From: Chloroflexota bacterium
Lineage (GTDB): Bacteria; Chloroflexota; Anaerolineae; UBA4142
Length of the DNA: 58,323 nt
Direction: 5' to 3'
NCBI GenBank assembly: GCA_023489485.1
Contig: JAMDCU010000089.1
Span: 1 to 58,323, forward strand
Shown here one piece after another: positions 1 to 7,818 of the stretch (position 1 is the first letter of the stretch; each line of letters begins with the position of its first letter). The translations under genes and the position numbers were made by a program. The notes beneath the pieces are model-generated. The model was not told where the DNA came from. It did no database searches and was given only the letters and a program-made list of their open reading frames with translations.

Positions 1-1
1 G

Positions 2-1699
2 CTCGCCATCGAGCTCGCGAGTGCGCGGGTAGGGACACTCGGCGTGGACGAAGTCGCCAAGCGCTTGGAAGAATCGTTTGGCCTTCTCGACGGCGCGCAT
101 CATGGGATCGTGGAGCGTCATCAGACGCTACAGGCCCTCATCGGCTGGAGCTATGACTTGCTTTCGGATGAGGAACGTCGTCTCCTGGAACATGTCTCGG
201 TGTTCGTGGGCAGTTGGACGCTTGCTGCGGCGGAGTCGGTGGGCGAGGTTTCCGGGAGTCGGATACCTGAGCTTCTCTCCCGCTTGGTGGACAAATCGCT
301 GGTCACGGTTGTGGAGCAGAATGGACAAGTCCGCTATCGCTTATTAGAGATGGTCCGTCAGTATGCGAATGAGAAATTGCATCGCTGCGGCGATTTCGAG
401 AGAACGCGGAAACTCCATCTGGAGTGGTGTCTGCAACTCGTTCAAGAGGCGGAGCCCCGTCTGCGCAGCTCTGCCCGACCGGTGTGGATGCAACGCCTAG
501 AGGCCGAGAACGACAACCTGCGAGCCGGACTCGAATGGTCTTTGCGACCCGATGAAACGGACGAAGAGGTGATGGAGAAAGGGTTGCTCCTGGCGGGCAC
601 ATTGACCCCGTTCTGGGTGACTTCGGGTAATCTCCGCGAAGGGTCGACCTGGCTCGGGCAGGCGATCGAAAAGAGGCGCGCGCGAGAACATCGTGGGACG
701 CCCGGTTGCGCCAAAGCTCTGTGTGGCGGGGCCCTCCTGGCTCTGTTTGAGCGAGAGTGGCTGCGCGTCGCCGAACTCTGTGAAACGGGCATCCCCATCG
801 CTCGGTCGCTCGGAGATCGCGGATTAACGAGCCTCTTGCTATTCCTGTTGGGTGAGTACCAATTGAACCATGCCCATGATCTGGTCAAAGGGTACGGCTT
901 GCTGGAGGAGAGCGTGGAATTAGCGAAACAAGTCGGCGACCCTTGGCAGGCCAGCGCATCGCTCTTCACTTTAGGTAGCTTGATTCAGTTCGAGCGAGAC
1001 CCCGAGCGCGCCGCGCATCTTTTCGAAGAAGGCATGGCCCTGGCACGGCGGGCCGGGGACCCGTGGCTGATCGGTACCCTCCTCGACTATTACGGTGAAC
1101 AGGAACAGTCACGGGGCGACTATACGAGAGCCGCCGCGCTCTACCATGAGAGTCTGGCGGCACGCCGCCGCCTGAAAGACAAAGGTGGTATGGCCGGCAC
1201 GCTGAACAACTTGGGACGGCTCGCGCGGCATCAAGGGGACCTGACGCGTGCGGCCGAGTTCTATAGGCAGAGCCTGGAGCTCTTTAGCGATCTGGGGTTG
1301 GTCGAGTATGTCGCCATCGTAAAACACAACCTGGCTTGCGTGTCGCTTCAACGCGGCGACGATGTCCTCGCGGCAAGCCAGTTCAAAGAGAGCCTGGGGC
1401 TGTTCCGTGAGATTGAGAGGAAGGAGGGGGTGGCCAAGTGCCTGATGGGGCTGGCGGTATCAGAGCGGACGAGCCCGAACGTCGGAACCCGTGTACAATA
1501 CTTTGCAGCAGCACAAGCGTATCTGGAAATATCCCAGGCCAGCCTCTCGACATTATTCGATGTAGATGACATTGATAGTGCCCCTCTGTCGTCGGCCGCG
1601 CGGGAGACCATGGGCGATCAAGCGTTCGAGACGGCGATGGCAGAAGGCCGTTCGCTGTCCCTGGAAGAGGTACTAACCAATACGCGGAGCCAGCTGTAG
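2..1699 (+). CDS. C-terminal part of a large ATPase/TPR transcriptional regulator (5' end outside window)
   Basis: The frame is open from base 2, so the first visible GTG (44) is internal. The opening residues LAIELASARV, then RHQTLQALIGWSYDLLS and HVSVFVGSWTL, match the region after the NB-ARC/AAA ATPase core of large LuxR- or SARP-like bacterial regulators. The remainder (about residues 120-550) is alpha-helical with TPR-like units such as AAALYHESLAARRRLKDKGG and RAAEFYRQSLELFSDLG. No C-terminal LuxR helix-turn-helix is visible, so any DNA-binding domain must lie upstream. Such proteins usually couple ligand or partner sensing by the TPR part to ATP-dependent regulation; the target here is unknown. 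A strong terminator follows the stop codon. Confidence 0.85.
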   Translation, partial: LAIELASARVGTLGVDEVAKRLEESFGLLDGAHHGIVERHQTLQALIGWSYDLLSDEERRLLEHVSVFVGSWTLAAAESVGEVSGSRIPELLSRLVDKSLVTVVEQNGQVRYRLLEMVRQYANEKLHRCGDFERTRKLHLEWCLQLVQEAEPRLRSSARPVWMQRLEAENDNLRAGLEWSLRPDETDEEVMEKGLLLAGTLTPFWVTSGNLREGSTWLGQAIEKRRAREHRGTPGCAKALCGGALLALFEREWLRVAELCETGIPIARSLGDRGLTSLLLFLLGEYQLNHAHDLVKGYGLLEESVELAKQVGDPWQASASLFTLGSLIQFERDPERAAHLFEEGMALARRAGDPWLIGTLLDYYGEQEQSRGDYTRAAALYHESLAARRRLKDKGGMAGTLNNLGRLARHQGDLTRAAEFYRQSLELFSDLGLVEYVAIVKHNLACVSLQRGDDVLAASQFKESLGLFREIERKEGVAKCLMGLAVSERTSPNVGTRVQYFAAAQAYLEISQASLSTLFDVDDIDSAPLSSAARETMGDQAFETAMAEGRSLSLEEVLTNTRSQL

Positions 1700-1721
1700 A
1701 GCCGTTTAAGCAAGTTCGTAC

Positions 1722-1763
1722 CAAGGGCTGCCCCGAAAGTGTTTCCGGGCAGCCCTTGTTTTT
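1722..1763 (+). terminator. Rho-independent terminator after the TPR regulator
   Basis: A perfect 12-bp stem (CAAGGGCTGCCC at 1722-1733 with its complement at 1747-1758) is followed directly by TTTTT. It lies 22 bases after the regulator stop codon. Confidence 0.9.
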
Positions 1764-2032
1764 CCCTTCCAGATTTCGCGTTTTTTTCACGACGGGGGAG
1801 TAAGATGGGGGCTGGTCTCGGAATGCCACTGATAGCTACTTTAAGGGGCCGGAAGGTCGGACGCGTGGCGTCAAAGGGTTGGTGATCGAATGGGCTCGGT
1901 TGACTGCTCTCATCTTGGGTAGGGTTGAGTGATTTGCACACTTCGAGCTAGCATTTGAGGTGGACCATGTCTTTGATCGGCGCATCGCCCCACTGCATCC
2001 CCCAAGTCCGCGTCGCTGCCGGGGGGAATCAC

Positions 2033-2389
2033 ATGCTGCGCATAGAGGTCTGGAAGGCCAAATCAGCTTGGCAGAATCTGTCCAAGATGGAAAGAACCGC
2101 ATTTCTAAAGAGTTTTGGCGAACTGATGCAGCTTCTGCTTCCGAAAGAAGCTCGAGAAGGCGGAGGCCCCTTCTTGGTAGACAAGCCCGGTATCTCCTGG
2201 CTGGTCTGGACCTCCGGGATTCAACAGGCACAAGACCTCTCGATCCTAACTGAGGAAGCCGAGCTCGCCAGGTACTTTGATGCTTTGATGTATATGACCC
2301 CTAGCCGAGGGGTGACGGCAAGAAGTGTCGCCATCCAGCTATTCGGAAGCGGGCCCACTGGAGCCGAAACATCAAAATCGGGCAGTTAA
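2033..2389 (+). CDS. Small conserved-looking protein of unknown function
   Basis: The product has 118 residues if the ATG at 2033 is used; this start has GGGGGGAA just upstream, whereas an in-frame ATG at 1955 adds an unconvincing N-terminus. It begins MLRIEVWKAKSAWQNLS, a pattern resembling short proteins of the DUF6616 type that open with an IEVWKAKPAW-like strand and form an alpha/beta (possibly ferredoxin-like) fold. That assignment is tentative. The middle contains a WLVWTSGIQQAQDL strand-helix and the C-terminus is charged. No signal peptide or membrane segment is seen. It stands alone between a terminator and a Pho-box-like promoter, so context gives no function. Confidence 0.55.
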   Translation: MLRIEVWKAKSAWQNLSKMERTAFLKSFGELMQLLLPKEAREGGGPFLVDKPGISWLVWTSGIQQAQDLSILTEEAELARYFDALMYMTPSRGVTARSVAIQLFGSGPTGAETSKSGS

Positions 2390-2508
2390 GCTGTTGCTCC
2401 CACGCGCTCGGGCGGGATGGATCAGAGGCTCATTTCGCAAACGGAGAAAAAAGGCTTCGCCATGTTCTATATCTGTGTTGGAACAATTGCTATCGCGGAA
2501 CGTCGAAA

Positions 2509-2570
2509 TTTAACCAAATCTTAACCTTCCGTTTACCCACTTTTAACCTACATCGTGGTATACTAAAATT
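2509..2570 (+). promoter_or_regulatory. Promoter with four 11-bp-phased TTAACC boxes (Pho-box-like)
   Basis: TTAACC-like hexamers start at 2510, 2521, 2532 (TTTACC) and 2543, an exact 11-bp period, so all lie on one DNA face. A TATACT -10 element lies at 2559-2564, 10 bases after the last box, so the final two boxes overlap the -35 position. This geometry matches activator binding by OmpR/PhoB-family regulators, for example the Bacillus PhoP boxes (TTAACA-like, 11-bp period). The promoter points toward the gene at 3078. The identity of the regulator is inference. Confidence 0.6.
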
Positions 2571-2816
2571 CGATTTCGCCAGTTGCACACCATCAGTGCC
2601 TGCACGTCTCGTTCAGCTCCTCTAGGATCGTCTCCTGGAGAGATTCAGAACGTAAAGACTTGCCTCTTGACCAACTGGAAGTGGGCAATTTCCCTCCTCG
2701 GTACGTCACCGGCCCAAGATGTCACGGCATCTGCTCCTAAATGCGCGCGCACGCCGCATGGACAGATGTCGTTTTTATTCCAATTGTTATAGCGGCACTT
2801 GCTTTCCTAATTAAGA

Positions 2817-2929
2817 GGCTCGCATCAGCGCGAGCCGGTACTCCCAAATAGAAAGGGCTGACCGTTGCAGCGGTCAGCCCCGCGAACTGACCAACGGGCG
2901 CCATCCGTTCACTCCCTCCGCTTGCAACG
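2817..2929 (+). promoter_or_regulatory. Candidate structured 5' leader (three hairpins, possible pseudoknot)
   Basis: Three perfect stems follow in order: GGCTCGC/GCGAGCC (2817-2823 with 2830-2836), GGGCTGACCG/CGGTCAGCCC (2855-2864 with 2871-2880) and AACGG/CCGTT (2893-2897 with 2905-2909). Bases GTTGCA in and beside the second loop (2864-2869) can pair with TGCAAC at 2924-2929, suggesting a pseudoknot. No U-run follows the stems, so this is not a simple terminator. It lies about 245 nt after the predicted start of transcription and about 150 nt before the gene at 3078. I do not recognise a known riboswitch class. Confidence 0.4.
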
Positions 2930-3077
2930 AAAGAGGTGAATTGGATGTGGGGCATGTGTTTGCCTTGCGGTCCGTCGGCTAATTTCATATTACCCAAAAG
3001 ATTACGCTCTGTCAACAGGTGCCAGACTCCTACCGAGGAGCCGTCAGAGTTCTGTGCGACCCCCTTCGGAGAGCCTA

Positions 3078-3656
3078 ATGCCATACCGCTCACGAATTCT
3101 CGTCATCGATCAAGAACGGATTTGGCGAACGGATACCGCCCGCTTGCTTCAAGCCGCCGGCTATCGGGTGTACCAAGCAGGTGCGCGTGCGGATGGTCTG
3201 CCTACCTTATACCAGACACGCCCGGATCTAATTCTCCTCGGATGGAGCTTGAGCATCAAGGAACGCAGCGAGATCATCGCCGCGATCCGCGACATGACCG
3301 ATGCGCCGATTTTGCTGCTCGAACCCGCGTCCATTCCGATGAATGGAGCGAGCCCGGACTGCAAGGATTATGTCAAACACTGCGCCATACCCAACGATTC
3401 GAGTCAGATTGTCCTGTGGGTGGAACAGTTGCTGACGGGTGATGACCCCGCAGGGCGGGGCGTTCAGCCGAGGAACCTTCGGATCGGCGCCGTGCTGAAA
3501 GATTTGCCACCTCTCCGTTACATGACGGCCGATTATATCTTGCGACTCGATCAGGCCTTGCGACGGGTCGAAACGATTGGCGAAGTGTGTCTGCACAAAC
3601 GCAATGGCCAAGTCAGTACCATCCGCCGCGCTCGCCGGCTAAAGCTATTCACTTGA
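3078..3656 (+). CDS. Receiver-like protein lacking the phosphoacceptor Asp, with a small C-terminal domain
   Basis: The start is the ATG at 3078 with GGAGAG upstream, giving 192 residues. Residues 6-125 follow the CheY-like receiver plan: ILVID at 7-11, RTDTARLLQAAGYRVYQA, RPDLILLGWSL, then DAPILLLEPAS. The Asp expected at about residue 55 is Gly (LLGWSL) and the conserved Lys region is unrecognisable, so phosphorylation is unlikely and this is a pseudo-receiver. Residues about 150-192 (YILRLDQALRR, GEVCLHKRNGQVSTIRRA) form a short helix-plus-two-strand domain that recurs in the next gene. There is no obvious DNA-binding winged helix. It heads a three-ORF unit just before the polysaccharide locus. 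Confidence 0.75.
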   Translation: MPYRSRILVIDQERIWRTDTARLLQAAGYRVYQAGARADGLPTLYQTRPDLILLGWSLSIKERSEIIAAIRDMTDAPILLLEPASIPMNGASPDCKDYVKHCAIPNDSSQIVLWVEQLLTGDDPAGRGVQPRNLRIGAVLKDLPPLRYMTADYILRLDQALRRVETIGEVCLHKRNGQVSTIRRARRLKLFT

Positions 3657-3703
3657 TCGCGGGTTAACGGGAGGGCGTGGCGCGCGGTCAGGAGGACTCC
3701 ATC

Positions 3704-3934
3704 ATGAATGACGGTCAGGAGCGGAGCAAGGCGGCCGGGGCTACGCTCAAGGTCTTGCGAGCGAGCGATCTGCTCGCGATCGAGCAGGCGCTCGAGAAGG
3801 CCGGCCCGAATGGCCAGGTCCGGCTCGGCATCCGAAATGGCCGCGTCGAAATCATCCGGACCATCGTCCAGTTCACGACCGCGGGCACGACCACCGCATC
3901 GATGAGCGCGGACCAGCCCGGTCCGGAAGGTTGA
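3704..3934 (+). CDS. Small protein carrying the same domain as the end of the receiver-like protein
   Basis: The ATG at 3704 has a good ribosome-binding site (AGGAGG) and gives 76 residues. The core LLAIEQALEKAG, GQVRLGIRNGRVEIIRT lines up with LRLDQALRRVE, GEVCLHKRNGQVSTIRR in the preceding protein, so the two share a roughly 40-residue domain (helix, then a beta hairpin around an Asn-Gly turn). The function is unknown. The TGA stop overlaps the ATG of the following remnant (TGATG), a translational-coupling arrangement. Confidence 0.65.
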   Translation: MNDGQERSKAAGATLKVLRASDLLAIEQALEKAGPNGQVRLGIRNGRVEIIRTIVQFTTAGTTTASMSADQPGPEG

Positions 3935-4035
3935 TGCCGTCTATGCAAAGCTGGTATGTGCTCTACACGAGACCGCACGGCGAGCAGAGTGGGCGAGCGC
4001 GCATGATTGCGAACAAGTGCACAGTAGCAAGATAA
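3934..4035 (+). pseudogene. Truncated NusG/RfaH-type antiterminator N-terminus
   Basis: The ORF starts at the ATG overlapping the previous stop and encodes 33 residues. The start MPSMQSWYVLYTRPHGE matches the first strand of the NGN domain of NusG paralogs (RfaH, UpxY, LoaP types, typically WYVLYTKPHxE). The frame then degenerates and stops at 4033-4035, so the rest of the NGN and the KOW domain are gone. Specialised NusG paralogs commonly sit at the head of long polysaccharide operons and prevent early termination, which fits this location. As it stands the product cannot be functional. Confidence 0.6.
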
Positions 4036-4436
4036 GTACGTACCGACCGGCTCAACGGCGAGCCGGGCCATCGCTATCGCGGGGCAAGTCTCGCTATCAT
4101 CCTACCTGACTTGACTTGGACTTGCTCCTCGATAGCGCCAAATGGTCTATCGGCCTTGGCAATTGTGGGGACACAATTGCCAAGAGGGCGGAGCGCGCCC
4201 AGAGTGCGAACCCTTCCATTCTACTCGATCCGCATTCCTCATTTGGGGAGGGAAGAGAACGACTCAAAGGGATCGAGCTGCGGAGAGCGCAGAGCGCAGA
4301 AATATCGACAATGCAGGATACCAACCATCCATTAAGACGCAACCAAATGTTAGCCTCACACTATCGGCCGTGAACCGGAACTTGCAAGCCCACGGAACAT
4401 CAATCGCTCATAGTTATTCAAGGACCGACGCAACCC
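4036..4436. other. Non-coding gap before the polysaccharide locus
   Basis: These 401 bases hold no convincing gene. They contain the perfect palindrome at 4155-4184 and two copies of TCGCTATC near 4070-4100. Short frames in the region lack ribosome-binding sites. A promoter for the polysaccharide operon must lie here or further upstream, but I could not identify a convincing one. Confidence 0.5.
4155..4184. repeat. Perfect 13-bp inverted repeat, REP-like
   Basis: The arms CTTGGCAATTGTG (4155-4167) and its exact complement (4172-4184) are separated by GGGA. There is no T-run after it on either strand. The phrase GGGACACAAT recurs in degraded form at 10628-10637, also in a gap inside the locus, so this may be a dispersed REP-like unit. 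Confidence 0.55.
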
Positions 4437-6191
4437 TTGCCACGGATCAACCCGCGTAGCCTCCTCACGTTAAGGCTCGGCACAATCATTCTCATCGGCT
4501 TCATCGGCGCGCGCTCAGCCCCCCCGCTCATGAGTAATCTGGAGGTTCTTGGAATAATCCGTAGATCACTCTCTTCAGGCCTTTCTGCCTTGAATCTACC
4601 TATCGAGCCGAAGGGCCCCAGACAGATTCTCTGGGCGGGGCTCGGTGAACTTGCGAGAGGCGATGGCGAACGTGCCTCGGCTCTGCTCGAGCAAGGTGTG
4701 CTTGAATACCCAGACGATTCGATGATCAGGGTCTCATTAGGAAGAGCCTACGAGAGCGTTGGAAAACTTGGACAAGCGGTCGCGGAATGGAGGCAAGCAC
4801 GGGCGTGGAACGAGATGATTCTGTCGGCGGAGCGTTCAATCCAGGCAAAAAGATGGGATGACGCTCTGTACGCTCTTGCGGCCGCGCAACAGGCCCTGCC
4901 TGAAGAGGTGGTAAGCTACCAGGCTAGAGCCCTGAATGGCAAGAAGAGTGTCGACACAGCAGTTAGCTTATTGCGGAACTCGCTTCAGACAATGCCTTCA
5001 TCTTCTCATCGTGAAGAATGGCTAATATTTCTGGGCGACTACCTGCGCGAGCAGGGAAAGTTCGCAGACGCGGTGAACGCCTACAGGGACGCGACTCAGC
5101 TTCCCGATGGGCGTTACACGTGGTCCGCCTACATTAGATTAGGGCTCTCAACGTATCTCAGCGGAGAGGGTTCTGGCCCAGCAATAGTCCAGGTGAACCG
5201 GGGTATCTCGCTAGCGCCGGAAAAACCCGACGGTTACACCGCGATGGGTGATATTCTCCGCAAAGAGAAACGCTACACCGAGGCAGATTACTGGTTTCGA
5301 CTCGCAGCCGACAGAAATGCAAGCGATGTCTGGATCCAGGTTCGGAGGATCGAGAACTTTCTTGATGACAACCAGATGAGCGCTGCCTTGGACATAGCAA
5401 CCAGAGCGACCGAGATATTCCCGGCCGAACCGCACCCGTGGTACGAACTTGGTCAGATCTACGAACGCGAGGGCAAAATCGAAGCCGCCATCACGGCTGC
5501 AAAGAGGTCTGTTGAACTAGACCACGTGGGAAACGCCGGCTACCGAGTAGCTCTAGCCGGGCTCTACGAACAAGCTAATCAACTGACACAGGCGATAGAC
5601 ACTCTCCGCCAGGCTCTGCTAATAGACGAGAAGAACGGTGAAGCACATGTTGCCCTTGGCAGAATCCTCTATAAAGCCGGCTACGGGGCACAAGCGGCAG
5701 ATGAGCAACTCAGGGAGGCGATCGAAATAGATCCTGGCAACCCGGCTCCCTATACGGAACTCGGGCGAGTGTACCAGGGCGAAAAGAAATACGCGGAGGC
5801 CGAAATCTGGTACAAACAGGCTGTTGATCGCTCCCCGAGTGATCCGTGGCCTTGGGTAATGCGTGGCGAAAACGCCCTCCTAGCTAACAATACCAGTCTG
5901 GCAATCCAAGTATTGAAGCAAGCCACAGCCCAGTTCCCGAACTTCGCCCACTCGTATCTATTTCTGGCTCAGGCTTACCGCCAAGTCGGAGATTCAGATC
6001 GGGCGGTAAGCTCGATTGAGAAAGCAGTTGAGCTCTCTCCCAATGGGAACGTTTGGTACTGGGTGACGGCTGGACAGATCTATGAATGGGCCAAGCAATC
6101 AGATAAAGCCCTGAAGGCGTACGAAACAGCGCTCACTATGGACCCGGCCAACTCAGAAGCGGAGAAAGGAATTGAACGGCTCAAGAGATAG
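4437..6191 (+). CDS. TPR-rich protein with N-terminal membrane anchor, polysaccharide locus
   Basis: 584 residues from a TTG start at 4437; a start at the ATG near 4530 is possible but would lose the hydrophobic segment LRLGTIILIGFIGA (about residues 11-24). The rest is a long array of about 13 TPR-like helix pairs (for example HPWYELGQIYEREGKIEAAI and APYTELGRVYQGEKKYAEAE). Several repeats carry an aromatic motif, W-x-W/Y-x-x-x-G (DPWPWVMRGENAL, NVWYWVTAGQIYEW), also seen in the second TPR protein of the locus at 10761. Anchored TPR proteins in such loci usually act as scaffolds for assembly or export; the partner is not evident. The stop is two bases before the next start. Confidence 0.8.
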   Translation: MPRINPRSLLTLRLGTIILIGFIGARSAPPLMSNLEVLGIIRRSLSSGLSALNLPIEPKGPRQILWAGLGELARGDGERASALLEQGVLEYPDDSMIRVSLGRAYESVGKLGQAVAEWRQARAWNEMILSAERSIQAKRWDDALYALAAAQQALPEEVVSYQARALNGKKSVDTAVSLLRNSLQTMPSSSHREEWLIFLGDYLREQGKFADAVNAYRDATQLPDGRYTWSAYIRLGLSTYLSGEGSGPAIVQVNRGISLAPEKPDGYTAMGDILRKEKRYTEADYWFRLAADRNASDVWIQVRRIENFLDDNQMSAALDIATRATEIFPAEPHPWYELGQIYEREGKIEAAITAAKRSVELDHVGNAGYRVALAGLYEQANQLTQAIDTLRQALLIDEKNGEAHVALGRILYKAGYGAQAADEQLREAIEIDPGNPAPYTELGRVYQGEKKYAEAEIWYKQAVDRSPSDPWPWVMRGENALLANNTSLAIQVLKQATAQFPNFAHSYLFLAQAYRQVGDSDRAVSSIEKAVELSPNGNVWYWVTAGQIYEWAKQSDKALKAYETALTMDPANSEAEKGIERLKR

Positions 6192-6193
6192 GC

Positions 6194-7111
6194 ATGACTG
6201 ATGGTGTGCCCCTAGTCGGGCTAGTCACAATTTGGTACCGGTCCGCTCCTGACCTCGACCGTTTTCTCGCGGACCTCAAGGGCGTTCAATATCCGAATCT
6301 CCGACACGTATTTGTTATAAATGACCAGACCGCGAGCGAGGTGGACCGGCTCAAAACTAACGCTCCCGGCGCGCTGGTAATTGAGCCAAGAGCCAACCTG
6401 GGAACCGCAGCAGGCTGGAACCTCGGAATCCGCCGTCTACTCACAGAAGGTGCCAAATACATCGGAATTTGGAATCCCGACGTGAAACTGGCTTCCGACG
6501 GTCTGGAACATCTTGTCACAGTAATGGAGCATGACGAGAGCATCGGCGCGGTCGGTCCGCTGATTTTCTGGTCCGACGACCCCGGAACGGTGCAGATGTT
6601 CGGTGGGTCAATAGACATTCGTAACGGGCTCGCAAATCATGATTATATGGGTGAGAGTAATCTCGAAACTCTTCCAGCACTTCACGACGCTGAATACTTG
6701 GATGGAGGAACGATGCTCCTCCGAGCTGAAGTGCTACGCCAGGTTGGAGGATTTGACGAAGAGTTCTTCATGTACGGTGAAGATAGCGATATCAGCTTTC
6801 GAATCCGACGCGCGGGGTACCGACTTGTAGCTGTACGCTCAGCCTGGGCGTGGCATTTCCATAGAGAGAATAAGGGACACTTCCCTTCACCCTATGAACT
6901 TTTCTACATAACACGAAATCGATTCCGCCTAGTATCCAAACATGGGAACCAAAGAGATTGGTGGCTCCTGGCAGCACTCGCAATCGGCACCCTACCAAGG
7001 CGGATGTTTTACTTTCTCAGGCGCCGGAAATTGAGGCTGGGAGCTGCCTGTGTATCAGGCGTCATCTCCGGTCTGGTTGGACGAGCAGGTAAGGACGGGT
7101 GGGTAGATTGA
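6194..7111 (+). CDS. Family 2 glycosyltransferase (rhamnosyltransferase-like)
   Basis: 305 residues with a GT-A fold. The N-terminal nucleotide-binding strand is VGLVTIWYRSAPDLDRFL, followed by EPRANLGTAAGWNLGIR and the DXD-equivalent NPD in IGIWNPDVKL (about residue 95). The acceptor-side signature EYLDGGTMLLRAEVLRQVGGFDEEFFMYGEDSD is typical of GT2 enzymes that use dTDP-rhamnose or similar donors. It acts at the cytoplasmic membrane on a lipid-linked glycan. The C-terminus contains a basic helix suitable for membrane contact. It overlaps the following gene by 13 bases. Confidence 0.9.
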   Translation: MTDGVPLVGLVTIWYRSAPDLDRFLADLKGVQYPNLRHVFVINDQTASEVDRLKTNAPGALVIEPRANLGTAAGWNLGIRRLLTEGAKYIGIWNPDVKLASDGLEHLVTVMEHDESIGAVGPLIFWSDDPGTVQMFGGSIDIRNGLANHDYMGESNLETLPALHDAEYLDGGTMLLRAEVLRQVGGFDEEFFMYGEDSDISFRIRRAGYRLVAVRSAWAWHFHRENKGHFPSPYELFYITRNRFRLVSKHGNQRDWWLLAALAIGTLPRRMFYFLRRRKLRLGAACVSGVISGLVGRAGKDGWVD

Positions 7112-7818
7112 CCAGTAGATTCTCGGTGGAGGAAAGGGTCTGTAGAGCGGGAGATCTTCTGCTCCGCAAGTTCGTAATTAACAGGCTGCCACCCAAAACT
7201 ATGTTGTGGTCGCGGTTCTCAGAACATCTGAGGCCCTTGGTTGTCGGCAATGTCGCTCTGGATCTAGGTTGCGGGTCGGGTAGCCAATTGCCATTTGATA
7301 AATCGGAGTGGCTAGGAGTGGACCTGCATCTGGCTTCCTTAATCCGGGCGAGGGCGAAGCGAAAATACAGGCATCTAATCTGTGCTAATGTGCTAGATGT
7401 TAATGGCGTCTTTCGACCCAAGTCCTTTGATACAGTGATCGCGCTTGACCTGATAGAGCATTTTGACAAGGACCAGGGCTTGTTCCTTCTCGGCGCCATG
7501 GAAGAGCTCGCCCGTCATCGGGTGATCGTTCTAACCCCCAACGGCAGAGTAGAGCAAGATCCGTCTGCTATATCTAGCAACCAATGGATGGAACATCGAA
7601 GTGCGTGGTCGTCCGCAGACATGAAACGGTTGGGATACCATGTGACTGGCTGGAGCGGGTGGAAGGGTTTCGCGGGTCCAAACGGGTATTTCCGAAGACG
7701 CATGGATGCTTTGTTTCAGATACTCATGACGCTGAGCCAGCCCTTTGTCTACGACAAGCCGCGTTTGGCCTTTCACCTTTTCTGCTGGAAGGACGTTTGT
7801 AGGACCCCGCATACATGA
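7099..7818 (+). CDS. Class I SAM-dependent methyltransferase
   Basis: 239 residues from GTG 7099 (a TTG at 7108 is an alternative). Motif I is seen as ALDLGCGSG (about residues 51-59), the acidic end of strand 2 as WLGVDLHLAS, and motif post-I/II as VIALDLIEHFDKDQG. The strand RVIVLTPNG is followed by a C-terminal region with a possible membrane-contact segment. In this setting it probably methylates a sugar or chain terminus of the polysaccharide, or a lipid intermediate; the substrate is inference. Confidence 0.85.
   Translation: MGRLTSRFSVEERVCRAGDLLLRKFVINRLPPKTMLWSRFSEHLRPLVVGNVALDLGCGSGSQLPFDKSEWLGVDLHLASLIRARAKRKYRHLICANVLDVNGVFRPKSFDTVIALDLIEHFDKDQGLFLLGAMEELARHRVIVLTPNGRVEQDPSAISSNQWMEHRSAWSSADMKRLGYHVTGWSGWKGFAGPNGYFRRRMDALFQILMTLSQPFVYDKPRLAFHLFCWKDVCRTPHT

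Noticed and set aside
2936..3442. 168-codon frame overlapping the receiver-like gene
   Set aside because: The ribosome-binding site before it is good, but its second half is a shadow of the receiver-like gene in another frame and the product has no recognisable features.
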